From Sulfurimonas sp. (GTDB taxonomy: Bacteria; Campylobacterota; Campylobacteria; Campylobacterales; Sulfurimonadaceae), in assembly GCA_016744115.1 (NCBI GenBank), contig JADGEZ010000003.1, positions 1 to 64,000 of the forward strand: DNA of 64,000 nucleotides. Reading direction: 5' to 3'. The number at the start of each line of letters is the position of its first letter. Positions within the stretch are counted from its first letter, which is position 1. Shown in pieces: positions 43,087-53,026 of the stretch. The position numbers and the translations under genes are program-made. Below the pieces are notes generated by a model. The model saw only the letters and a list, made by a program, of their open reading frames with translations, was not told the DNA's origin and searched no databases.

Positions 43087-44412
43087 ATGAAAAATAAAAA
43101 ATACCTTAGCTTAGGGTTTGCTTCAGTTATTCTTTCCTTAGGCTTAGTCTTAACTTCAAGCCTTTTTGCAAAAGAAACTACAGACCCCCAAGATAAAGAG
43201 ATGTCAAGGCTTGAATCTTTAGCAAAATTTACAAAAGTAATCAGCATTGTAGAACAATACAATGTAGATGATTTAAGTATAGAAGATTTAATAAACAAAT
43301 CTATAGAAGGAATGCTAACAAACCTTGATGCTCACTCTAACTATCTCAAAAAAAAAGATTATAAAAAGTTAAAGGTTCAAACAGAAGGAGAATTTGGTGG
43401 TCTTGGAATTACCGTTGGAATGAGAGATGGTGCATTAACTGTAATTTCTCCTATAGAGGGTACTCCAGCAGATAAGGCAGGCTTAAAAGCCAAAGATATT
43501 ATTTTAAAAATAAATGATAAATCTACTATAGATATGACTATAGATGACGCTGTTACAATTATGCGGGGTAAGGTTGGAACACCTATTGAACTCATGATTG
43601 TAAGAGAAGGTGAGATTAAACCACTTCCAATTCATATTGTGAGAGGTATTATCTCCATTCAGTCAGTCTATGCAAAAAATATTGGTAAAGATTTTTTATA
43701 TGTACGAGTTACGAGTTTTGATAAAAAAGTAAGTGAAGATGTTAGTAAAGCGATTAAAAAGAAAGAAGGAACAATGAAAGGAATTATACTTGATTTGAGA
43801 AATAATCCAGGTGGACTTCTTGATCAAGCCGTTGGTTTAACAGACCTTTTTGTAGATAAGGGAGATATCGTTTCACAAAAAGGAAGGAATGAGGTTGATA
43901 ATAGATCTTATACCGCATCAAAATATAAAACTATCACAAAAGTTCCAATGGTTGTTCTTATAAATGGGGGAAGTGCGAGTGCAAGTGAAATTGTTAGTGG
44001 AGCATTACAAGATCATAAACGAGCTATACTTTTAGGAGAAAATACTTTTGGAAAAGGAAGTGTACAAGTCGTCCTTCCTATAATAGATGGAGAGGCAGTT
44101 AAACTTACAATAGCTCGTTACTATTTACCTAGTGGGAGAACTATTCAAGCTGTGGGTGTGAAGCCTGATATTGAAGTATTTCCAGGTGAGGTAAAAACTA
44201 AAAAGAATGAGTTTGCAATCAAAGAGGCTGATTTAAAAAAACACTTAGAAGAAGAGCTTAAAAAAGTTGATAATGAAGGTACTCAAAAAGATTTAGATAA
44301 AGCAGATGCAAAAGCTAAAAAAGATATAATTACACAAGAGATGATGCAAAAAGACATTCAACTTAAAGAAGCAGTTGATATATTAAAAGCTTTAGTAATA
44401 GTACAAGGATAA
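43087..44412 (+). CDS. ctpA: Carboxyl-terminal processing protease (S41)
   Basis: PDZ domain, [31 protein letters not shown]. Confidence 0.95.
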   Translation: MKNKKYLSLGFASVILSLGLVLTSSLFAKETTDPQDKEMSRLESLAKFTKVISIVEQYNVDDLSIEDLINKSIEGMLTNLDAHSNYLKKKDYKKLKVQTEGEFGGLGITVGMRDGALTVISPIEGTPADKAGLKAKDIILKINDKSTIDMTIDDAVTIMRGKVGTPIELMIVREGEIKPLPIHIVRGIISIQSVYAKNIGKDFLYVRVTSFDKKVSEDVSKAIKKKEGTMKGIILDLRNNPGGLLDQAVGLTDLFVDKGDIVSQKGRNEVDNRSYTASKYKTITKVPMVVLINGGSASASEIVSGALQDHKRAILLGENTFGKGSVQVVLPIIDGEAVKLTIARYYLPSGRTIQAVGVKPDIEVFPGEVKTKKNEFAIKEADLKKHLEEELKKVDNEGTQKDLDKADAKAKKDIITQEMMQKDIQLKEAVDILKALVIVQG

Positions 44413-44420
44413 GGATTAAG

Positions 44421-45134
44421 ATGCAAAAGAGAGAACTACTTTACGAGGGAAAAGCAAAAAAGCTTTTTTTAACAGATGATAAAAACTTAGTTATTTCAGA
44501 ATTTAAAGATGATTTAACTGCGTTTAATGGTGAAAAAAAGTCTAGTGAATCGGGTAAAGGTGCGTTAAATAATAAGATTTCAACTGAACTTTTTAAACTT
44601 TTAGAAGCAAATGGAATTCAAACTCACTTTGTAAAGATGCTAGATGATAATCACATGCTACATACTAAGGTTGATGTTATATTAATCGAAGTAATCGTGC
44701 GTAATATTGCCACAGGTTCATTAACTCGTAATCTTGGAATAAAAGATGGTACGATACTTCCCTTTACTCTCGTAGAGTTTGATTATAAAGACGATGATTT
44801 AGGAGATCCTAAACTCAATGATCAACATGCACTTATCTTAGGTTTAGTTGAGCATCAAGATGAACTTGATAAACTTCGTAGAATGGCTAGACAAATCAAT
44901 GATATTCTCCGTCCATATTTTTTAGAGCGTGGTCTTAATCTAGTTGATTTTAAACTAGAATTTGGAAAAGATTCTACTGGAAATATAATCCTAGTAGATG
45001 AAATATCACCTGACAATTGTCGCTTTTGGGATGTGCAGAGTGGTGAAAAGATGGATAAAGATAGATTTCGTCAAGGTTTAGGCGGTGTGAAAGTAGCGTA
45101 TGAACAAGTATTAAATAGAATTTTAGGAAAGTAA
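44421..45134 (+). CDS. purC: SAICAR synthase
   Basis: [23 protein letters not shown]. Confidence 0.97.
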   Translation: MQKRELLYEGKAKKLFLTDDKNLVISEFKDDLTAFNGEKKSSESGKGALNNKISTELFKLLEANGIQTHFVKMLDDNHMLHTKVDVILIEVIVRNIATGSLTRNLGIKDGTILPFTLVEFDYKDDDLGDPKLNDQHALILGLVEHQDELDKLRRMARQINDILRPYFLERGLNLVDFKLEFGKDSTGNIILVDEISPDNCRFWDVQSGEKMDKDRFRQGLGGVKVAYEQVLNRILGK

Positions 45135-45137
45135 AAA

Positions 45138-45380
45138 ATGATAAAAGCCATTGTAAATATATCTCTTAAAACGGGTGTTTTAGATTCTCAAGGAAAAGCT
45201 GTTCACCACGCACTTGATTCTCTTGATTTTAAAGGGGTTAGTGATGTCCGTATTGGGAAACAAATCATTTTAAAACTAGACACAGATGACAAAATGAAAG
45301 GTATGAAAGATGTAGAAAAAATGTGCGAAGAACTTTTAGCCAATACTGTTATCGAAGACTATGAGATAGAGCTAGTATAA
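45138..45380 (+). CDS. purS: FGAM synthase subunit PurS
   Basis: KTGVLDSQGKAVHHALDSLDF; between purC and purQ. Confidence 0.95.
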   Translation: MIKAIVNISLKTGVLDSQGKAVHHALDSLDFKGVSDVRIGKQIILKLDTDDKMKGMKDVEKMCEELLANTVIEDYEIELV

Positions 45381-46051
45381 TGAAAGTATCAATCGTCCAA
45401 TTTCCAGGTACGAACTGCGAGTATGATACACGAGATGCTTTTCAAAGATTAGGTGCTACTACAGAAATTGTATGGCACAAAGCACAAATTCTTCCTGAAA
45501 ATACGGATTTACTTGTGATTGCTGGTGGTTTTTCTTATGGTGACTACTTAAGATGTGGTGCTATTGCAAGATTTTCACCTATTATGAAAGAGGTGACTAC
45601 TTATGCAAATAATGGAGGGACAGTTCTTGGAATTTGTAATGGTTTCCAAGTTTTAACTGAGGCTGGATTACTCCCAGGTGCATTAAAAAGAAATGACAAT
45701 CTTCATTTTATCTCTAAGCACCATCATTTAAAAGTTATAAATAATGACAATATTTTTTTAAAAAAACTTCCTGTTAACTCTATTATAAATATTCCTATAG
45801 CACATCATGATGGAAATTATTTTATTGATAAAAATGGGCTCATAGAGTTGGAAAAAAATAATCAAATCCTTTTAAAATATACTAATGCCCATGGTGAAAT
45901 TCAAAATCCTAACGGTAGCGTGAAGTCTATCGCTGGAATTTGTAATAAAGATAAAAATGTTTTTGGTCTTATGCCTCATCCTGAGAGAGCAATGGAATTA
46001 ATCCTTGGCTCAGATGATGGTCTTGCTATGATTCAAGGATTTCTACAGTAG
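45380..46051 (+). CDS. purQ: FGAM synthase subunit PurQ
   Basis: FPGTNCEYDTRDAF, GGFSYGDYLRCGAIA, GICNGFQVL. Confidence 0.97.
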   Translation: MKVSIVQFPGTNCEYDTRDAFQRLGATTEIVWHKAQILPENTDLLVIAGGFSYGDYLRCGAIARFSPIMKEVTTYANNGGTVLGICNGFQVLTEAGLLPGALKRNDNLHFISKHHHLKVINNDNIFLKKLPVNSIINIPIAHHDGNYFIDKNGLIELEKNNQILLKYTNAHGEIQNPNGSVKSIAGICNKDKNVFGLMPHPERAMELILGSDDGLAMIQGFLQ

Positions 46052-47097
46052 TGAAGTATTTTTTTCTTTTAACTCTTTTCTTCTTCTCTGGCTTGAGTGC
46101 TAATAAGGTCTTATATCTAAGCCATACCGATATTCCACAAAGAGTGATAAAAGGTGAAGTATTCGCTATCACTATTAAAGTAATTTCAACAGTTAAAAAT
46201 TTTACTAATATTACTTATAAATTTCACAATAGAAGAGGTTTGAAAGTTTTAAATTCTACCCCTTATCGTGAAAAGTATGAGAAGTATTTTTTAGAAACTT
46301 TTAAATTTATTGCTACAAATAATTCTGCAAGGTTACCCGATATTACAGCAACAATAGGAAACTATGGAGAATTTAAATCAACAACATTAAAAGGTAGAAA
46401 ATTAAATATTATATCACTCAATCCAAAAAATGATTTTTCAAATATTATTGCTAACTCTTTAGAGCTTGGTGAGTATAAAACTACAAGTTATGACACCAAG
46501 CACAACATTATAATATTTACTGCCTTAGCACAGAACTCTAATCTTTCTGTTATGAAATTTAGTAATGTTTTTAAACAAGGTAAAGAATCCTTGAGAGATT
46601 CTTATATTGATCCGAGAATAACATATTTTGTAGTTATAAATAAAGAACTTGAAAATTTTACTTTTTCTTACTTTAATCTCATTTCAAATAAATTCACTAA
46701 AATTACAATTCCTATAATTGTAGATGATGATAGTGTAACAACGCAAACAGATTTAAAACCTAAGGATCAATCCAAAGAAAAGATAAAAATGACTATAGCA
46801 ATTATAGTTGCTGTGATTATCTTTATTTTAGCTGTATGGAAAAAACATTATTTTTATATAATATTAATCATTTTTCCTATTGTTTATATTCTATACTTTA
46901 CTATGCCATCTCAAGATATTTGTATAAAAAGAGCTAGTATGATACAACTACTTCCCGTACATAATGGAACGATTTTTGAAACAACAAAGGTGCAATATCA
47001 CTTATCAAAAGAGGGAAGAGTTAAAGATTTCACAAAAGTAAAACTAAAAAATGAAAAAATTGGTTGGGTGAAAAATGAAGATATTTGCTCGCCTTAG
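46051..47097 (+). CDS. Membrane protein with BatD-like N-terminus and SH3-like C-terminus
   Basis: Signal peptide, two C-terminal TM segments, then SMIQLLPVHNGTIFETT...KEKIGWVKNEDIC. Confidence 0.55.
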   Translation: MKYFFLLTLFFFSGLSANKVLYLSHTDIPQRVIKGEVFAITIKVISTVKNFTNITYKFHNRRGLKVLNSTPYREKYEKYFLETFKFIATNNSARLPDITATIGNYGEFKSTTLKGRKLNIISLNPKNDFSNIIANSLELGEYKTTSYDTKHNIIIFTALAQNSNLSVMKFSNVFKQGKESLRDSYIDPRITYFVVINKELENFTFSYFNLISNKFTKITIPIIVDDDSVTTQTDLKPKDQSKEKIKMTIAIIVAVIIFILAVWKKHYFYIILIIFPIVYILYFTMPSQDICIKRASMIQLLPVHNGTIFETTKVQYHLSKEGRVKDFTKVKLKNEKIGWVKNEDICSP

Positions 47098-47773
47098 TTG
47101 GCTCTATGCTACAAGCATAATTTTCATCGCAATCACCTTAGTAATTTTGACTTACTACTTATTGCCACGCCCTTATGCTAGAAAAATATTTGCATGGTTT
47201 ACAAGAATAGCTATCTTATTTTCAACTGATATTAAAGGAGAAGAAGACCCCTCTGCTCAAATGTATCTTATCAACCATCAAAGTGATTTAGATATTGGTA
47301 TCATGGAAACTATCTCAAGAAAAGATCTCTCTTGGGTTGCGAAAAAGGAGCTTTTTGATGTTCCTTTTTTTGGTTTAGTTATGAGTTTACCAGAAGATAT
47401 TCCTATAGAAAGACAAAGTAAAAATTCTCTTATTCGTCTTCTTAAGGCTTCTAAAGATAGACTCAATAAAGGTCGAGTTATTACAATGTTTCCAGAGGGA
47501 ACAAGATCAAGAAATTTAAGGATGCTTCCCTTTAAAAATGGAGCAAAGATTGTTGCAGATAAGTATCAACTCAAAGTACAACCTATCGTACTTATACAAA
47601 CATCTAAATATTATAATATTAAAAAATTCTACTACAAACCAGGAACTATAAAGGTTATTTTCATGGATTCATTTATCGCTAATAAAGATGATAAAAACTG
47701 GTTGAGTGACTTAAGAATAAAAATGCAAAAGGTATATGATGATGAGTTGGCAAACAATCCTAGCCATAGGTAG
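47075..47773 (+). CDS. plsC: 1-acyl-sn-glycerol-3-phosphate acyltransferase
   Basis: NHQSDLDIG and FPEGTRSR motifs. Confidence 0.93.
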   Translation: MKIFARLSWLYATSIIFIAITLVILTYYLLPRPYARKIFAWFTRIAILFSTDIKGEEDPSAQMYLINHQSDLDIGIMETISRKDLSWVAKKELFDVPFFGLVMSLPEDIPIERQSKNSLIRLLKASKDRLNKGRVITMFPEGTRSRNLRMLPFKNGAKIVADKYQLKVQPIVLIQTSKYYNIKKFYYKPGTIKVIFMDSFIANKDDKNWLSDLRIKMQKVYDDELANNPSHR

Positions 47774-48134
47774 TGGCGGTTTTATCGGTGCAGTTTTAAG
47801 AGCTTACCTTAACGGGCTTATCTCTCATAAAGTCCCTCATACACTACCCTTTGGAACACTCGGTGTTAATCTTATCGGTAGCTTTTTTATGGGTGTGCTA
47901 ATCGCTTACTTTATGCATACAACTCTTTTTTCTCTTCACACCAAATCTTTTCTCTCGACTGGTATTTTAGGAGCATTAACCACTTATTCAACATTTGCAA
48001 TTGAGAGTTTTTTACTCTTGGAGGGTGGATATATTTTCTTAGCTATGGCTAATATATCTTTGAATGCTTTTGGAACTATTTTCATGGCAGGAAGTGGTTT
48101 TTATTTAGTGAAGTTTTTTTTAAATAATAACTAA
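47736..48134 (+). CDS. crcB: Fluoride channel CrcB/FluC
   Basis: GSGGFIGAVLRAYL, GTLGVNLIGSFFMG, TGILGALTTYSTFAIE. Confidence 0.95.
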   Translation: MMMSWQTILAIGSGGFIGAVLRAYLNGLISHKVPHTLPFGTLGVNLIGSFFMGVLIAYFMHTTLFSLHTKSFLSTGILGALTTYSTFAIESFLLLEGGYIFLAMANISLNAFGTIFMAGSGFYLVKFFLNNN

Positions 48135-48153
48135 GATAGACTATGAAAAAAAC

Positions 48154-48181
48154 TGTCATTCGGTGCGTGACACGGAATCTA
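48154..48181. repeat. REP-like palindrome
   Basis: tgtcattcggtgcgtgacacggaatcta; same GTCATTC...GGAATCTA frame as the reverse complement of 9791-9820. Confidence 0.6.
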
Positions 48182-48210
48182 AAGTATTTCAATATGATAT
48201 TCTCAATGGC

Positions 48211-48231
48211 TAAGCAATAGGACATAAATAA
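48211..48231. repeat. Single copy of the 211-477 element end
   Basis: taagcaataggacataaataa, two mismatches to taagtaatagggcataaataa. Confidence 0.5.
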
Positions 48232-48801
48232 TTAAAGAGTTATTATCTCATCCGCACACCATGATGCCAGTTCCATATCATGCGTGATAAGCAGCATACC
48301 CATAGTGTTAAGATGTTTCATTAGCACACTCATAACCTCTAGTTGAATAACATTGTCAAGTGCTGATGTTGGTTCATCAAGTAGTAACAAAGCAGGCTTC
48401 ATCAGTATCGCTCTAAGAATTGATGCCCGTTGAAGTTGCCCACCAGAGAGTTCATGTGGTAATTTGAGTAATAATTCATAATCTAAATTAATCAATTCTA
48501 ATAGTTCATTTATAGTATCTATGGGTGCAACATCTTGAATTTGATTAAGTAGGTTATAGCTTGGATGAAAAGAACTGTATGGGTCTTGAAAAACTTGTGA
48601 ACATTTGGATTTAAGTATCGAACCAGAAAATGGTTTTAAATTTTTTAATATCAATTCAAAAAGGGTACTCTTCCCAGCTCCACTCTCACCGACTATCGCT
48701 TTAATTTCACCTTTTTTTAGGCTCATTGAAAAGTCATTAAAAAGTAAGTTATCTTTAGTATAGCCAAATGAAAGGTTTTTTACTTCTAGTATATTACTCA
48801 A
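48232..48801 (-). CDS. ABC transporter ATP-binding protein (Opp/Nik-type), no permease adjacent
   Basis: VGESGAGKSTLFELIL, HELSGGQLQRASILRAI, LLLLDEPTSALD. Confidence 0.9.
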   Translation of the reverse strand: MSNILEVKNLSFGYTKDNLLFNDFSMSLKKGEIKAIVGESGAGKSTLFELILKNLKPFSGSILKSKCSQVFQDPYSSFHPSYNLLNQIQDVAPIDTINELLELINLDYELLLKLPHELSGGQLQRASILRAILMKPALLLLDEPTSALDNVIQLEVMSVLMKHLNTMGMLLITHDMELASWCADEIITL

Positions 48802-48803
48802 AG

Positions 48804-49496
48804 TTAGCTCTTGTTTAAGGCCAAATATAACTTTGTAAGTTCCTTATAAAGAGAGTCAGGCTTAATATTTGAATTCTTTTCCCACACTCTTTTCATCACT
48901 ACATTGTCTTCTTCCCCTGCCCATATTTTAATATATGAACCATCTTTATAGCCATTATCTTGACGAAATTGATTTAAGATATTTTTTCCAACATAAAGTC
49001 TATACAGTGATTCTAAGTTTAAGCCACTCATTACCACTAAATCAAAAAATTCTTGTATTAAGTTTTCTATATCTAAGCTATCATTATTTAAAGATATACG
49101 CATTATATTTTCAACTTTTTCAATGACTGTATCTTGTGTGTCAAAAGTATTACCTTGCACATCTATTACTCTAAAACTTTTAAATTCTGATATATTAATA
49201 GCTAAATCCTCAATGCCACCTTTGAAGTTTTGTGAGTAATTTTCAATTGCTAAAGAGATAATAAAATGCCAAACATCTACTACTTCAATTTGAAGATTAT
49301 CCCAATCAGCTTGAGCATTAATACTCTTCCAATGCTTCCAAGAAAAGCTATCAATCATCTCAGCACATTCCATATATATACACCTCTTCCAGTTAATAGT
49401 TTTACCAGTTTTAGTAAGACCCTTAGTCCAGTCTTCCCCATTAGTTGCATCATTGAGTTGCGATTGAAGTTGTAGCATTAAAAGTATTTTATCCAT
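48804..49496 (-). CDS. Dimeric dUTPase (all-alpha, Campylobacter-type)
   Basis: KRCIYMECAEMIDSFSWKHWKSIN and VEVVDVWHFIISL. Confidence 0.9.
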   Translation of the reverse strand: MDKILLMLQLQSQLNDATNGEDWTKGLTKTGKTINWKRCIYMECAEMIDSFSWKHWKSINAQADWDNLQIEVVDVWHFIISLAIENYSQNFKGGIEDLAINISEFKSFRVIDVQGNTFDTQDTVIEKVENIMRISLNNDSLDIENLIQEFFDLVVMSGLNLESLYRLYVGKNILNQFRQDNGYKDGSYIKIWAGEEDNVVMKRVWEKNSNIKPDSLYKELTKLYLALNKS

Positions 49497-49549
49497 ATTT
49501 AATTCACCTATTTCTTTAAAGTTTTATTTGTTTATTGTACAATAAATTT

Positions 49550-49723
49550 ATGAAAAGAATAAACTGTAGAGTATGTGAATATTATTTTGTAACATGGAAA
49601 CCTCAACACCCTCACGGATGTAAAGCGTATGGATTTAAATCGCATCAAATCCCTTCATTAACAGTCTTTCAAAGTAGTGGGATAGAATGTTCTATGTTTA
49701 AGCAAAAAGTTTTTGCCAAATGA
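49550..49723 (+). CDS. Small conserved Cys-containing protein, 57 aa
   Basis: MKRINCRVCEYYFVTWKPQHPHGCKAYGFKSHQIPSLTVFQSSGIECSMF; 3' end overlaps convergent gene. Confidence 0.7.
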   Translation: MKRINCRVCEYYFVTWKPQHPHGCKAYGFKSHQIPSLTVFQSSGIECSMFKQKVFAK

Positions 49724-50123
49724 TTTTTTCCCCAAAACCTAAAGTATTATCTGTCATCTTAAAATAGTGGACTTTAATCTGCCATAAGGGAGGATTCATA
49801 CTCTTAGCGTATCCAAATTTCTTAAAATAAAACTCTTTGTAATCTGGATTATTACAACTTAAAAACTCTCCCCTAAACTGCACACCTTGAATTTGAGCAA
49901 CCGTTTTGGTCTCCAAAAGTATATTGCCAGCGATCTTAGAGTTTTGCAATATATCTTGTATATGAGTAGTTTCATTACTACTAGCAACGATAAATGATTG
50001 AGATTCTTGGATATAAACATAAAAAAGACTGCATACGCTCAGTTGCTCGTTACTAAATGTTGCAAGGCTTAAAACATGATGCTTCTCTAAAAATGATGTA
50101 ATTTTTTCTAAATCGTTTTTCAT
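49698..50123 (-). CDS. Pyridoxamine 5'-phosphate oxidase-like (FMN-binding split barrel) protein
   Basis: HHVLSLATFSNEQLSVCSLFYVYIQESQSFIVASSNETTHIQDIL. Confidence 0.8.
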   Translation of the reverse strand: MKNDLEKITSFLEKHHVLSLATFSNEQLSVCSLFYVYIQESQSFIVASSNETTHIQDILQNSKIAGNILLETKTVAQIQGVQFRGEFLSCNNPDYKEFYFKKFGYAKSMNPPLWQIKVHYFKMTDNTLGFGEKIIWQKLFA

Positions 50124-50149
50124 TATATAAAACTATCTAAGTCCTATAA

Positions 50150-51373
50150 TCAGTCTGTACAATTACAAGGTAAACTATTTTCAAGATATTCTTGATTATT
50201 ACCATTTTTAATTATTTCATAAGACATTTTACCATTGACACCAAAAAAATTGATAAACGGATTTTCTTCTTTAGTTTTTATATCTCTATTCTCTGCTACT
50301 AAATCTCTTTGATATTTTTTTTCTATATCAATCCACCAATCAATATTTTCAGGGTTTTTATCATCTGTAGTTGTTTCTATCTTTGATAATTTATTTCCAC
50401 CCTTCATAAAACAGTAAACACAATTACCAAGACTTCCATCATACGGTAATCCCAAATCCCATTCTTTATTATCCCAATAATACTTAATGTCTTTTTGTAT
50501 CATATTAAACTCTACTAATGGGGCATAAACATGCTCATTATTTTCTCTTAAATATGCTACTTCTATATTATCATTTAGTTTAGAATCAATTCTTTTTTTC
50601 ATCTTTTCTAGCCTCATTGGTTCATCTGCTCTAAATCCAATAAAACTACAAAACTCTATCTTTTTTTTATGTATAAAAATTTCTTTATTTTTTAAATTAA
50701 CTCTTGTAAAATCTTTAAAATTCTGTTCTGGTCTAAATAGTGATCTTGTTAAACAATACTCTTTTTTATTCTGATAAATATCATAAGGAACTTTACCTCC
50801 ATATTTTTGATGTTTTTTTGTATATAAAATATCTTTATCTATTCTAGTTATTTTTCCATAATGTCCTAATCTTGATATATAATCTAAATTTGAAAACCAA
50901 TCATTTAAAAATTCATAAGTAACATCCATTTTCATTTTTTTAGTACAAGTTCTACCACTCATAAGACTAGGTAAATACATCTGCCAAGAAATAAGTTCTT
51001 CAAAGACTTCTCCTTTATGATGATAACCATTAGGATTATCCTCAGAATAAGGTTTTTCATTTACTAATCTATATGCTTGAAATCTATCATAAACACCATT
51101 TTTACAATCTTCAAATGTTTGAAACTCTGTAAGAAAAAAAGGTATATTATATTTTTCTTCACATCTTTTTTTACATTCAATGACAAAATTATAAGTTTTA
51201 CTGTGTTCTGCTGATGTATTGTTAAATATAATAACATCACCACGACTTGCTTTTAACATATTATTTTTAAGCATAGAAAAGAGTAAAGCACCACTAGAAC
51301 GACCACCTGAAAATTTTACAATATGTGGTATATTGGAGTGATAATCTTTAACATAATAATGCTCTAACTTCAT
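50150..51373 (-). CDS. PAPS reductase-like PP-loop protein with Cys cluster (cassette gene 4)
   Basis: IVKFSGGRSSGALLF PP-loop; RTCTKKMKMDV, GNCVYCF and LPCNC cysteine motifs. Confidence 0.85.
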   Translation of the reverse strand: MKLEHYYVKDYHSNIPHIVKFSGGRSSGALLFSMLKNNMLKASRGDVIIFNNTSAEHSKTYNFVIECKKRCEEKYNIPFFLTEFQTFEDCKNGVYDRFQAYRLVNEKPYSEDNPNGYHHKGEVFEELISWQMYLPSLMSGRTCTKKMKMDVTYEFLNDWFSNLDYISRLGHYGKITRIDKDILYTKKHQKYGGKVPYDIYQNKKEYCLTRSLFRPEQNFKDFTRVNLKNKEIFIHKKKIEFCSFIGFRADEPMRLEKMKKRIDSKLNDNIEVAYLRENNEHVYAPLVEFNMIQKDIKYYWDNKEWDLGLPYDGSLGNCVYCFMKGGNKLSKIETTTDDKNPENIDWWIDIEKKYQRDLVAENRDIKTKEENPFINFFGVNGKMSYEIIKNGNNQEYLENSLPCNCTD

Positions 51374-52203
51374 GCAACCAAACTTTCTATTATCTTTCTA
51401 TTATCTTCAATATCCAAAGAACCCATTGCTCTCCATGATGATTCAATCCCAATCATTCGTATAATTTCTTTAAAATCTTTTGTATTAGTTACTTCTTTTT
51501 CAATTATATATTTAAATAGTCCATCTCTAATATTTTTATCTGCAATAACTGTTAATTTTGAACTCATTCTCATTATTAACTCATTATAGTTTGTTGGGTT
51601 AGAGTTAAAATATTCATAAATAGTTTTTTCGTCAATTTTTGCTTTTTTGCTAATCTCTTTAGCAAGATAAATTTTCCACCAAGCTATAGCAAATGGAATA
51701 TCTTGATAAATACCTTTTTTACCTCGTTCTTGAATTGCACCAAACATATGCCTAAGTATTGCTCTACATGTATTAAATAATTGTTTATCATTTCCTTGTT
51801 CCGATAATCTTAATGCTTCAATAATATTATTTTTACCATTTTTACTATTTTCTACATAGGCTAGATAATATGGTTGAATAATATCATTTTGAATTGATTG
51901 AATAGTTATAGAAATCCATTTTAATGGATTTGAAGCATCAATAGTAGAAAAATTATTATTTTTTAGTACTTCCCATAAAGTAGGATAATGATATAAATAG
52001 TGAAGTTGTTGAAATTCATTTTCTGATAATTTTTCATTAAAATTAGAAAAATTAACTTCATTAAGTAATTGTTCTTTATCAAAATAAGTCAATAGATACT
52101 CTATAAAAGTATCTTTATCTAATGCTGATTCCAATAATAAAATAGATTCTACTCTATTTTTAGTAACCTTTTTTAATCTTTGTAGTCCATTATTCATTAT
52201 CAT
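51370..52203 (-). CDS. Uncharacterised helical protein (cassette gene 3)
   Basis: 277 aa, RAILRHMFGAIQERGKKGIYQDIPFAIAWWK; start overlaps gene 2 by 14 bp, stop overlaps gene 4 by 4 bp (ATGA). Confidence 0.8.
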   Translation of the reverse strand: MIMNNGLQRLKKVTKNRVESILLLESALDKDTFIEYLLTYFDKEQLLNEVNFSNFNEKLSENEFQQLHYLYHYPTLWEVLKNNNFSTIDASNPLKWISITIQSIQNDIIQPYYLAYVENSKNGKNNIIEALRLSEQGNDKQLFNTCRAILRHMFGAIQERGKKGIYQDIPFAIAWWKIYLAKEISKKAKIDEKTIYEYFNSNPTNYNELIMRMSSKLTVIADKNIRDGLFKYIIEKEVTNTKDFKEIIRMIGIESSWRAMGSLDIEDNRKIIESLVA

Positions 52204-53026
52204 TCTCCAACTTAATATTATGTTTTAAAAAATAACAAGCTACTTGATTAGGATTAAATTCATCATCTTCCCAAGTTTTAATATCTTTATTTTTTAATTC
52301 TAGTTTTATGCCTTTAAAATTTGTCAATTCACTATCATCATCTTTATATTCCTTAGCTAAGTCCATAAATCCAAGACATAGCATATGAATAACTATACTT
52401 CTAAGATGAGAATCATTTGTTGGAAGTTGTTTAATTTTATCATATAGATTAGATTCTACACTTGCTATAAATCTTCCACCTTCTTCTGAAATAACTGATA
52501 CATCAAAGCCATATTTAACCGTACCGTTATTGTCTTTTTGAATTGTTAATAAATCACTTGCTGTATTTTCTAATTCTCTCCATCCTGCTCTAGCTAATAT
52601 AGCACCTTTTTTAAGTTCTATTGTCGCACCATCCCAAAACTCATCTAATCCCATTTTAGAAGAATTTAAAATAACTTCTTTATCATCACCTGTATATATA
52701 ATAGCAGAGAAAAAACTTTGTGTTTCAAATGTTGTCTTTAATTGTATCTTTTGCTTAATATGTGTTGATGAAATCAGTTGTAAAATATTATCAGTAGTTT
52801 CTCTATACATTGAAGATTTTAATACAATTGTTGTAATAAACTTTGCTTCATTGTTTTGTAGTAATTGTGATATTAAATTATTACTAGTTAGTTTATGCTC
52901 AAAAATTATATCATTTGACTTGCTATCACTATCGACTTGATTTACTTCATAAATAACTTCATTAATATAATCGAATTTATCTTCTTCCAATACTGGAAAT
53001 GAATACGAACTTGTTATTTGATTCAT
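52190..53026 (-). CDS. Uncharacterised protein (cassette gene 2)
   Basis: 278 aa, GLDEFWDGATIELKKGAILARAGW; start overlaps gene 1 stop by 4 bp (ATGA). Confidence 0.8.
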   Translation of the reverse strand: MNQITSSYSFPVLEEDKFDYINEVIYEVNQVDSDSKSNDIIFEHKLTSNNLISQLLQNNEAKFITTIVLKSSMYRETTDNILQLISSTHIKQKIQLKTTFETQSFFSAIIYTGDDKEVILNSSKMGLDEFWDGATIELKKGAILARAGWRELENTASDLLTIQKDNNGTVKYGFDVSVISEEGGRFIASVESNLYDKIKQLPTNDSHLRSIVIHMLCLGFMDLAKEYKDDDSELTNFKGIKLELKNKDIKTWEDDEFNPNQVACYFLKHNIKLENDNE

